From assembly GCA_022457155.1 (NCBI GenBank), contig JAJGOT010000339.1:621501-685500 (forward strand): a stretch of 64,000 bases of DNA, given 5' to 3'. Position 1 is the stretch's first letter. Each line of letters opens with the position of its first letter. Source of the DNA: Cladopsammia gracilis (taxonomy: Eukaryota > Cnidaria > Anthozoa > Scleractinia > Dendrophylliidae). Shown here piece by piece: positions 39,901 to 51,900 of this stretch. Both the position numbers and the translations under genes were made by a program. The notes beneath the pieces are model-generated. The model was given only the letters and a program-made list of their open reading frames with translations. It was not told the origin of the DNA and searched no databases.

Positions 39901-42900
39901 GCATAAGCCATGACATCCTGGAAAATCCTTACTTTGCTTTCACTGTCGTACTCTGTTTCCGGGTAGAAAACTCCGTTTCCATATTCCAGCCGGCAGTTCG
40001 ACAAGGATGAGTTTTCATTGTCCGCATTCAGCTTGAAAGTGTCCATGAGATAAGGGCTATCTTCTTCTTTAGCGTCATCATTGGTTCTTTTAAGATAAAC
40101 AAAAATATGCTTAACATTGTCACTACTTGCGGATATCTGGAAGAATCCTGATGACTGCGTAGGAGCTGATTCGGAATACATCTCCCTCAGATATTTCCAT
40201 TGTGTTTCTCGCATAAATGCGCTGACAAATTTGTCATAAAGAGAATCTTTCGGTGTCAATCTGGGGACCCAAAGCAAAAACCTATTCACAACAACTCTTC
40301 CATCATCAGTGCCATTAGCCATATGAATTAATTCGATTCATTATCCTGTTGAAGCTTAATCTCAAATTGGAGCTGCATAGGCACAAGCATCTTATCCTCC
40401 AACTCTTCGAAAAAGGAAAAACGATTCAGGGGAATGATCGTGTTAATGTTCTTTGCACCGTGGGTTTCATCGTCTCTCACTGCTTGAGATTGCACCCGCC
40501 GAGCTTCAAATCCAAGATTCGTATTAGCGGTTGTTGCATCAGTATCCAAATACCAGAAACTGTTCTTGGCGACTGATCTGCTGAAGTCATCGGAGTATTC
40601 TAGCAAATTTTTAATAAAAGTAACGTTATGCAGATTATCAGTCTCATAAACAATCTTTCCAGCAGAACTAATCTTCAGGTGATTAATCAGGGAATGAGCG
40701 CCATTGATCACTGTGATTCTGTCAGCTGCGGCATACCCAGCGCCGTCTGCTATTTTCTGGAGTTGAAATTGCACTTCAAAATAAGCATTATACCAATCAT
40801 AGAATGCGGATCGGTCATTAATCGTGAATTTATAACCACTTTTTTGTTGATGTTGCCCATTAGCTGGAGCTCGGATTGTGTCATTCAGCTGGAAGCGCAC
40901 TAATTCATTTCTTTGAAGATATTCATTCGATCGAAAAGCCATTTTATATTATTTTTTTCTTTTTCGGACTCCCTGCCCAGAGATCAACCTGTTCAATATG
41001 GCATCAGAACTTTCTCCGGAGGTTGACGCAGGGGCTGATTGTGGTCGAGCTGGTGGCTTTGTTTTGCCTGGTGGCTTCCCCTTTCTCATATTTCCCAGCT
41101 TTTTCATGATCAAATCACCAGATTTTTCAACTGCTTTTTTGCCGAGTTTATCCCCAGCGTGAGAAATTCCTGATTCCAATGCTTTTTCGCAATGGGTTTT
41201 GCGAATTTATTGAAGACGACTGATGCGACCTTCCTCATTGGTTTGAAAATATTGTCCACAATGACACCTGTTCCTTTATGCCGGAAGACAAACCGCCCCA
41301 GCTGGGGGTGATAATAACGAGAGAATTCATAACTTTTCATTTTATTTGTTTTTTCAAGATAAGCGAGAATGCTGTATCAGCCCCATTCAAATCAACAACC
41401 CGCCTTTTCCCATCGGTGATATAAATCCGAATGGAGCTTATTCTGTTTTTATTCACAGGGCTGAACATCACTCTCATGGGTTCCAAAGTGAAACTATAGG
41501 AGGCCTGCAGAACAGATGTTGAAAAGGAGAAGATGATATCACTCTCTTCCCCATCCACAAGCGAATCACTTGTGAGATCGCAATGAACGTTCAACATATC
41601 AGTATCTTGACTGAGGTTTGGAACTCTGGGGCCAATGTTGACTTTGTCTTTCAGAATCTTTTTATCGAAACCAATGAGATCGCCAAAGTTGGATTTCTCG
41701 AGATCAAGTTGCCAGTTTTCTTCCAGCGTGATTGTTACTCTGAAAGTTGTGGGAGAGAAAGCAAGATTGATTGGGAATTTTTCATTCTTTCCTGGGGTGG
41801 ATCCTGCGAGGGGGCCTGTTGCGTTTCGAATTGCCGCATTCAAAGTGGAATAATCCCAAACCCCAGCGGGAAAGGCGATATCGGAAAATGTTTTCCCACC
41901 GTCAGAGCTGAATCTGATCAGCTGATTTTTCAATGCCGCATTGATGTTATACCACGTAAAACTCATATTGATAATTCTGTTCACCCCAACAACATATTGG
42001 GAATTTGGATCCAAAACAATGGGCCGATTGAATTTTGTTGTGAAATTTTCTGGTTTGTTTCCCCCAGTCTTGACGGAAAAGGATGACAGGACAATTTCTC
42101 TTTCGATTTCCATTTTAGAGTTTGAAATACTTTCTGAAAAGCTTCTCATGCTGGGATCTGTTGATGGCGTTTTCTTTCAGGAGAAGATCAAGAATACCAA
42201 CCCCGGTATTTCTGATGCCTGAATTCGTATTCCCAGCGAGAATGGAGCCAACAATGACCTCAAGTTTCTGGAGGAGATCTGCGGGGTTGGAGAAAAAACG
42301 GATGGATCCACCTTTTTTTCTTTTTTTCAACCCCGAACCCGTCTTCTTCTTTTCCTCCATCATCTTTCCCCCTTTTTCTTTATAATGATCTATGTATTCA
42401 GTCAGAACTCGGGCTGCGCGATCTATCCTTTGATGTTGCAACTTCTTTTGCTCTTCCGTTATTTCCCCTCTTTGGAATTTTTTGGACCAGGATGATTTGT
42501 AACCTTTCAACTGATTTCTGCGGAATCTTGCTATGTTCACAAGATCACCGAGATACTGGATTTTCCTCGCTGTTGTAACATTTTCCCTGAGAGTTTTCTC
42601 CACAGTATTGTAATCCGTGAGGTCCAGGTCTCTCAATATCTGATTGGTTTTATCTCCTTCCTCATCCTCTTCATCTCCCGGCGCAAGAGCATAATCGGGA
42701 GAGTCGTCTTCTTCATATTCAGGTGGATCTTCCCCCATCTCTTCCACAACTTCTTCATATGTTGGAGGAGCTGCTGAAATTTGCTTCTTGGGTTGGGATG
42801 GAACGGCCTCATCAAACAGGCCTTCGACATCCATATCTTCAAATGGGTCGACTTCGGGGAGATAATCAATCTCCGCTGGTTTGGCTTTTTTCTTTTTCCG

Positions 42901-45900
42901 GGGAAGTGGCCGAAGCGGCCCCAAGTTCGACTCAATCACCTCATCCAGTTTCGATGTGATGGGTTTGAATGTTTTTTCAAGTCCGATTTGACTTGTCTCT
43001 TCACCCAACTTTTTCCGGGTGATAGCATTGTGAACAAAGTTGATTTTTTTCCCCAAAGCAGATTTGCTTTTAGCCATTTCTTGCCATTTCAATAAACTCA
43101 TTTTATATCCCAGAAACACAAATTTGGGATGTAGAACAAGATAAAGAACGCCATGTTCATTAATAAAATGAAGATTCCAAATTATGATTGTCAGGATCCA
43201 ATCACGAATTTCAAACAACTTCACCCTTTCATGCCGGATCGAACTTTCAGAATGTTGATCTGTGGCCCTTCAGGATCGGGGAAAACAAATGTTCTCCTGG
43301 ATATGATCCTCCGCCCGCTGCTCTTCTACGATAAAATTTATCTCTATGCGAAAAATCTTGACCAAACCAAATATCAACATCTGCTGAAAACATTTCGCCC
43401 ATTCAGCAAAGAAGCTGGGTATGACGTCGTGGAAGCATCCCCGGATGAAATCGTCCCAGTTTCTGAATTGTCAGGGGAGAATCAAAAGCTGGTTGTTTTC
43501 GATGATTTTGTTTCCGAAAAAAACCAAAAGCCATTGATTGATTATTTCATTCAGGGCAGGCACAAGAAATGTTCTGTGATTTATCTTTCGCAAAGTTATT
43601 TCGGAACACCAAAAGATATCCGCCTAAATTGTTCGCATTTTTGCATCTTCGAATTCCCAAGCAACAAAGAAATTACGGCGATCTGCAGGGAGAACAATGT
43701 CAGCAAAGAAGATTATCGGAAAGCAACGCATGATCCGTTCTCTTTCCTGTATGTGGATAAGCCGAGGAAATTCATTGCCAAAAACTTTGATGAAAGCATT
43801 TAAAATGAGTTATTCAAATGGATTGCTGTCTGAAACAAGCACCTCCCAGGGAGGACGAGATGGAAAAGATGGATTGCCAGGAGTTGGTTTCAAGCTGACG
43901 CCGGCAGGGGACTTCGACCTGCAAAGGAAACGCCTGACCAATATCGCTGAAGGAACGGGGAATTCGGATGCAATTACCAAACACCAAGTTGACACGCTTG
44001 CAACGCAATTGCGGGCAGATTCTCTCCAGGTGGATGGTTCCTCGCATATGACTGGGGATCTTGATCTCAGGGGACAAAAACTCATCAACCCCGGGGAAAT
44101 AGAAATGAATCGCAAATTGATCGTCAATCTGGACACGGATGAAAACCAGGATTTGTCAGCGGTGAATATGGTCACTCTGAAGAAATTCCACCCTGATGCT
44201 CCGGCTCACACTCATGAAGTCACGAAGGATATTGATTTAAAAGAACTTTTCAACGTGAAAAACTCAAAACAACAAACATGGCATGATTTGGGATCGCATT
44301 ATAACAACCTGGTTTCTTATAATGACACCAAAAATATCTTTCTCAGCCGCAAAGAGACGTTTCCAATGGAGACGGCTTTGGATATGGGAAATCACACCAT
44401 TTTTAACGTGAAAGATCCCGAAGTTGCCGATCAGGGCGCAAATATGCGATATGTGGATGCCCAATCCGCGAAAAAGCTTTCGTTGGAAGGCGGGACAATG
44501 ACCGGAAACCTGGATATGAACTCGCAACAAATCAACAATATTGCAACGCCAACTCTGAAGCGAGAACCCACGCCAAAATCTTATGTGGATAACCAGATAG
44601 GAGGTGTGGTAGCCCACACGATGGAATTAGAAGAGAAGATCAAAAAATACGTAAATGAATCGCATATCACGTCAACCTCTCACCCAAAGGACGCATTCCG
44701 CTATCTGATGGAAGATGTGGATGAATCCAGCTCTGAACATCATATGACAGTGACTGGGATAAGTGATTTTCCAGATTCGCCGCATCATTTCAACAAGAAG
44801 GCCTATGACTTGGAAATCACAAAAGATCTTTTTAATGAATACTCTGGGAGACTTGGATTCAATATGTTCAAACTCCCAGAGGGAGAATACACCGTGTGCG
44901 TGGAATTCTTCCCCGCGTCAATGGATGGCGTGAGCGTCAACGTTGTGAGCGCCAGTCTGAATATCAATCAGCAATCAACTAAGAAGTTTTCGGGGTATTC
45001 CAGATCCATCATCCACATGCACAAATGGAGGATTTCCCCACCTGAATTTATTTTCCTGGATTTGAAATGGCGAGGCACTGCCGAGTCAGCCGAAAAAGGA
45101 AATGCAAATCTGATCATATATGGCATTGCTGGTTCCCAACCTGATGTTGAAAGCAGCGTTTATGATTCCCCTTTCGTTTTCCAAGCGGGGAAGATGGTCA
45201 TGGAGACTGACTTGGATTTGAATTCGCACTCCTTGTTGAATTTGCCGCTTCGCCCGTCAAAACACTTCATTTTTGCAAGATTTGTGAAAGGAAAACACGG
45301 TGATTGTTTGATCTTCCCAAATGAAGAGGAAGATGAAACAAATTATTGGCAACAATTTGGATCTGACTTCCGGATTTTGAATGTCACGGTTTTCATTCTT
45401 CAACGCGGTTCCAACCCAGTGAGTGGAGCAACCATCATCATGACAAGTGTTGTTAAAGGAGATCGCATCACTCGGAAAGCAGTCAGACCTTCCACCAATT
45501 CATTTGGTTCACTGCAGTTCACCTTCAATCTCCATGTTGGGCAGGAAGAAGCTTTCTATCTGGCTCTCTCGGATGGAAATGCCATTCAAAGAGCAAAAGC
45601 GACAATTCTGATTGAAAAATGATTTTCTCCCTGAAAAATGAAGCGAGCGAAGCGAGCCGAGCGAAAACAAAGCATTTTTGCTTTCAATCACATCAACCCC
45701 GCAATTCAGGAAGAAGAACTGGAAGAGATCAAAAAACTTTTTCGATTTTATCACAAAAGATTTTGGTGCCTGAAACGAGCGCATGGTCGATTCAAGAAAA
45801 TGAATCTGCTCATGAATTTGACCTCTTCCGGTCTGGTTGCAATCGGGACGATTGCTGGAGCCGCGACTTTGAACCCAATCGTTTTGGGAGTGATTTCAGG

Positions 45901-48900
45901 ATTGGGTTTGGTCGTCAAAACCGCGAATGAAATGAAGAACCTGAAAAGCAAAATTGAGATGGCGAAATTCGCTTTCACCACTTATGAAAAAACATTGAGT
46001 GATTTGCGCTTCGCTTTGCGGGGAGGAAAATTCGACAGGGATAAATTTTTGTTTTCAATGGAAGCGATTGATGGGATTGTGATTGATTTGGGGTTGGATT
46101 TGGAAAAGTTTGAGAAGGAATGGGAAGGAAGATTTGAGTGATTTTTTCATTTCTGGGAAATGAAAAATCTGAAACTTGCGCGGATCACGGCTCACTGCCC
46201 CCAGATGAAAATCAAGCGAACCCATTCTTCCTCTTCATACCCACTCGTGGTTGCTTCAAACTTCCATGTCCCGTTCATGATTGTTTGGTCAAACGCAGCT
46301 TGGTCGGGGAAATAAAGATAGTTTCGACTGGAAAAATACTTGGCAATGTCAGCATAATCTTTCACCTGAATATCAACGCCTGAGTCAGGGTGGAATAACA
46401 GCATCATGGTCTCTTCAAATTCCACGTCGACATCTTTGTCCAAAAACCATCCCAGATACTTGCACCTCATGTTTGTCCAATTATCACCACGACGGCGATA
46501 TTGTTCTATCTTCTCCCGCGCGAGGTCATTATACATCTGGATGCGAGCTTGTTCCAGTTGGTCCGGTTCCTCCGGTTCCTCCTGTCGCTTCGTCCGCGGA
46601 GCCGGAACAGGCGGCACTTTCTCCTTCTTCCGCGGAGCCGGAACAGGTGGGGTTTTCTCCACCCAAACTTCCATCCTGATTGGTTTCTCCTGGCCTTGCA
46701 AAACAAAACAAAACCAGGGATCAAATTCAGTCTCGCTGATTCTCGCTGAAAACTTCCAAACCCCTTCTGCGAAATATTTCACAAAGTCTGTTTCATAGGG
46801 ATAATCCCAATACCGCTTGTCAAAATGATCTATAAAATCCTTCCAGACTTTCACGGGAAAATTGCTGCCGGTGTTGGGGTTGAAAAGCACCCGCTTTGTT
46901 TGAAACTTTTCCATGTCGGGGGTCAAAGTCACATTCCACCCCGGATAGCGATTTTTCATCCACTGAAACTTCATTCCCCAATTTCGCTGCACATCATCCA
47001 GCGCCTTCTGTCCCACCACATCTTCGGGGCAGGGAAGAGATTTCATCTTCTGCGGTTGCAGCGATGCTTTTTCAACTTGGAATTTGACCCCATCGCTTCT
47101 CCGGGTGAAGGAATTTCTCCCGCTTTTCAATGCATCATGAATTGTTCTCGCATCTATCCCCAACTCAGATGTTGCCGCCGAAACATTGGGATAAATCTTG
47201 GTTGAACTGGGGGAAGTGACTCTGACGGGAATCGCATGCGGTTTTTGGGTGATGGCCGGGATTTTTTCAGCCGCTTCGGGAAGAGAACCCACCGGTTCCT
47301 TGTCGGCAATTCGTTTCATGAAATAATCTTTTCCATTTTTCCTGATTTTCCAACTCTGGCACCAGCCAGTTCTTTTGAAAGCGCAAGAAACGGCTTGCCT
47401 TGTGACTCCGATCCATGCTGCCATTTCGGTTTCGGTTTCAAATTTCGCCAGCGGAGGATCACTGGGAGATTCATGAACTGAAAAACGAGTGACTTTTTGG
47501 TCGACAATTGTCACTTCCCTCCCGCGAAACTGAAATTTGTTTCTTCCTTCATTGATTGCTTTGTTCAAAGTTTTAGAAGAAAAATTCATGAATTCTGCCA
47601 ACTTCGCCTGGGACGAAAATCGCTGGCTGAGCCTTTCTTTGGAAACTGCATCTATCAAAACCCACATTTTGATAGGTGGAAAAAAATAAATGATTTTCGG
47701 AATCTTCTGGGGAACTTTGTTTTGTGGATTCTCAGGAGAAATGCCAACGCCGCAAATCTCAGGAAAAATCAGGAATTTCTCGACGAATCTGAATTCTCCG
47801 GCGAATTCAGGGGGAAAAATCTTGACAAATTCAGGGGGCAAATGACAAATTCAGGGGGAAAATGACAAATTCAGGGGACAAAATGACAAATTCAGGGGGG
47901 AAAATGACAAATTCAGGGGGAAAAATGAAACTTTCCTGAATTTTTCAGTTCATTTTCGCAGGAAAATGAACTGAAAAAAGTTGACTTCCCCCATCACGTG
48001 GGTGGGGGAGCTGAAAACTATTTTCTGGAAGAATTTTTTGATTTTATTTTGATTGAAATTTTATAAAATCGTTTGGAGAAATATTTCCCAGAGAAAACCT
48101 GGGAATGGATAAAATGCAACGAATTTACTGGAGAAAAAGAACATAAAAAACACTCCCAACAATGTTTTTTTTTGTCAAACATGTTCAACGATGGGGGTCA
48201 GAAATAGCGCGCCTTTTTTTCTCCGGAAAATAGAATTTCGCCAAACCCACAGACAGTTGTGGGGTTTTTTGCCATTTTCTCCTGAGTTCAGCAGAAAAGC
48301 AGGGCACAGAGGGCAGTTTTTTCCCCACAATGGCCCAAAATAGACCCCGGATTGCAAGGAATTCTCCCCGGATTCATTTTTCCATTTGAGAATCGTTGAT
48401 TTCCCCAGTGTTTTTTCCCCGGGAATCTATTCCAGAAAAATGGATTTTTCTGGAACAGATATCTGTTTCAGAAAAATGGATTTTTTCCAGAGCAAAAAAA
48501 TACAGAGCAAAAATGGATTTTTTCCAGAGCAAAAAAATACAGGGCAAAAATGGATTTTTCTGGAACAGATATCTGTTTCAGAAAAATGGATTTTTTCCAG
48601 AGCAAAAAAATACAGAGCAAAAATGGATTTTTCTGGAACAGATATCTATTCCAGAAAAATCTATTTTTTCCAGAGCAAAAATGGATTTTTCTGGAACAGA
48701 TATCTGTTTCAGAAAAATGGATTTTTTCCAGAGCAAAAAATACAGAGCAAAAATGGATTTTTCTGGAACAGATATCTATTCCAGAAAAATCTATTTTTTC
48801 CAGAGCAAAAAAAATCCAAAGCAAAAATGGATTTTTCTGGAACAGATATCTATTCCAGAAAAATCTATTTTTTCCGGAGCAAAAAAAATACAGAAAAAAA

Positions 48901-51900
48901 TAGTTTTCTGGAACAGATATCTGTTTCAGAAAAATGGATTTTTCTGGAACAGATATCTGTTTCAGAAAAATGGATTTTTTTCCAGAGCAAAAAAATACAG
49001 AGCAAAAATGGATTTTTCTGGAACAGATATCTATTCCAGAAAAATGGGTTTTTTCCAGAGCAAAAAATCCAAAGCAAAAATGGATTTTTCTGGAACAGAT
49101 ATCTATTCCAGAAAAATGGATTTTTTCCAGAGTAAAAAAATCACAAAATTTTTCGGAATCAAATTCTGAAAAATTTGAAGTTTCCTCAAACTTCATCGTC
49201 CTCATTCTTGTCCTCAAACTCATCGAATTCTGAAGCAGCTTCCACCTTTTCCTCCACCAAAACTTCATCCACGATGCATGTGATGGCTTTCAGATTTCCG
49301 CAGAAAAGGTGTTTGATTGAAAACACAACTTGCCCCCGGAGAGGAACGCCAATGAGCTCTTTTTGCCTCAGGATTGGCTTTTTCTACCCATCATCGCACA
49401 ATTCCCAAAATCGACACGAGAAATCCGTGTGCTTGAGTTTGGAGGGATAAATCTTGGCATAAATCTTTTCCTGCTCGGATTTGTCGATTTTCACGAGAGT
49501 GAAATCTCCCTCCTGAAATCGAGCAAAAGACGGGGAAATCTCTTTGATTGCCTGCTTCTTTTTCATCGCAGCAGAGTTGAGATGTTTTTCCAAATCTTTG
49601 AAAAATTTGATGTTTTCTTCCGGAAGAGTGATTCCCAGAGAAAACGAGTCGCCTTGATGAGCGAAAATCTTGAATTTGGTTTGGAGTTTCACTTTGAGCC
49701 ATTTGTCATTGTGAAGGCATGGGAGGAGACAGAAAGAGATTTTTCCGGAAGATTTTTTCACGGGGTTGTCGAGAGAGCAGTCGGGGATAGATATTTTCGC
49801 GGGATTCATTCTTTGGGAGGAGATAAAAAAATGAATTAAAACGCGAAAATCCATTTTTCCATGAACTTGCGATCCTCTTCCGATCGGACTGGAAGAAAAC
49901 CAATGGCCATGTCAACCGCTTTTTGGAAGTTTCTTTCATTTTCAACCCCTTTATACCATTCCAAGTCTTCATCCGTCAAACCACATGCTTCTTTGAATTT
50001 GGGGTGAATCCAAGTTGCATAATTTTTCATTACCTTGAGTGGGATTCCCGTTTCCTCTACGGAAAAGAAATCTTTATCTCAGATTGTGAAAAGTTTTTCT
50101 TTATCAATCATTTTATTTAGTTTTTTTCTTCTCCAATTCTCCAATGGCCCCAAGCAAGAGTGCTAATCTTATCTGGAAGGATAAATCGCTTGTCATCATC
50201 CGCAGAGAGAGCAGTTTTATTGACTGTACGTTTCTGAGAACATCTCGTGGTGATGGCTGCGGATGAGATTCATAGTTCTCATTTGGCTTTCCCCGCTGAG
50301 AAGGCATTCTTTGAAGTCCTCATGGGTGATATGTTTCTTTATTGTTTGTTTTTTCACTCCCTTACATTTCTTGCCACCACCACCAGTTACAAATAATTTA
50401 TAACTGTATAATTTAGGGCGTAATCCAACAAATTCTTCAATTATTTTCCCCCCAGCTTCATCTTTCATGAGGCCGTTCACTTTTTTATTCATAATTGCCA
50501 TTCCTGAGGTATGTCTCGGGAGATAATTGGAGGTGTCAAACATCTCTTTTACATCTGGCTTCAGTTCCTGATAGACGTCTGCTGTTTCGATTTCATAGCA
50601 CAAAGAATCAGTATCTGTGAACAACAGCTTGGCTTTCTCCCCGTATTTGGGTTTCATATATTCATAGTGAAATCTGAACATCAGTTCCTTTGATATTTCA
50701 AGAATTGACATTCCACAGAAAATTGGTTTGTTGAATGTCATTTTCTTCCGCTTCATATGAACAGCAATGAGATTCTCGTCAAAGATTGTGCTATGTTGAT
50801 AGGTGGGTTTAGCCGCAAGCTTTGTCGCAATCTTTCGATCATTGACAAGTCTGATGTCAACTCTCTTGCGGATATTTTCCATTGTTTTGCCGAATATTGC
50901 GTTGGGCATCAGTTTGAAAAAGTCTTTCTCGAAATCATTCTCCGCTGCTTGACGGAGTCGAATGTTGAGTTCGATATATGATTTCAGCCAAGGTTCTTCA
51001 GTGAATGATATTCCCCTATGAATCTTAGTGAGTTTCAAGCCATGTTTCAGAGCTTGTTTCAGTGCTCTGTGATGGATAATATAATGTTTCTTATCTCGCA
51101 GATTGGGGATTAATTTCTCAACATTATTCTCGCAGATCACTCTCTCGGGGGCAAATGGATAATCATTATGCAAATCATGGAGTTCTTTGGGGTATTCCAA
51201 ATCCACTTCAAGCACACAGGGAATTTGGCGCCATCTCTTGAAATTTTTCATCCAGCGAAAGTTTCCCGTTGGAAGTGGTTGAGTCATTGCCCAAGAATAA
51301 AGGGAGTTAGCATCGAGATAGAGAATGTATTTCGCGGGGTGAGTTGGGTCATATTGACCTCCCATATATGGATTGTTCGCTTTTCCATGACGATTTGAGA
51401 TCATTGAAATTCCACCACGGACTCCCTTCTCGTAGAACAGGAGCTTATCTGGATCAATCAACAATTCAATCTTGACCCCTGATTTTTTCAGACCCGCGTC
51501 GAATGACAAACCAGGGGTGGTATAATACCACGCTGGATCCAGTTGATAATTCTTCAGGCAGACATTTCTGAATTCTTCGAAAACATCTGCCAGGAGCATC
51601 ACATCCGTTTTCAAATAGAGATCGTGATATTCTCCTAAATTGTTTATCCCCATTTTATCCCAAACATTTTGGGCATGTTGATAGTCTTCATCGGATATTC
51701 CCGATTCATTAATTTGAGAATAGAATGCCTCCTTTGGCGGCAGTTGTGTTTCCTTGAATTTCTCGATGGAATCCATATAATCATAGGGATAGACTCCTTT
51801 TCTGGAAAGAAGCTCAGCTTTGTCTCCAAATTCTTTGTTTGTTTGTTTCAGTTTATCCATGCTTAACTTTTTCAAATTATTTATCAGACTCTCCAGGGAA

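Noticed and set aside
43697..43804. Upstream extension of the fibre ORF
   Set aside because: It overlaps the end of the intact ATPase in another frame; the ATG at 43805 has the TAAAATG context and a typical N terminus.
47668..47841. N-terminal extension of the NUMOD protein
   Set aside because: Runs into the 20-bp repeats; the ATG at 47667 directly precedes the conserved block.
48421..49135. CRISPR-like array
   Set aside because: Spacers are themselves repeated and near-identical, repeats are palindromic operator-like units and the genome is eukaryotic.
48386..49268. Repetitive proteins of about 250-266 residues ([19 protein letters not shown]) on both strands
   Set aside because: The palindrome array lacks stops in several frames at once on both strands; no start context or codon bias favours one frame. 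Treated as DNA repeats.
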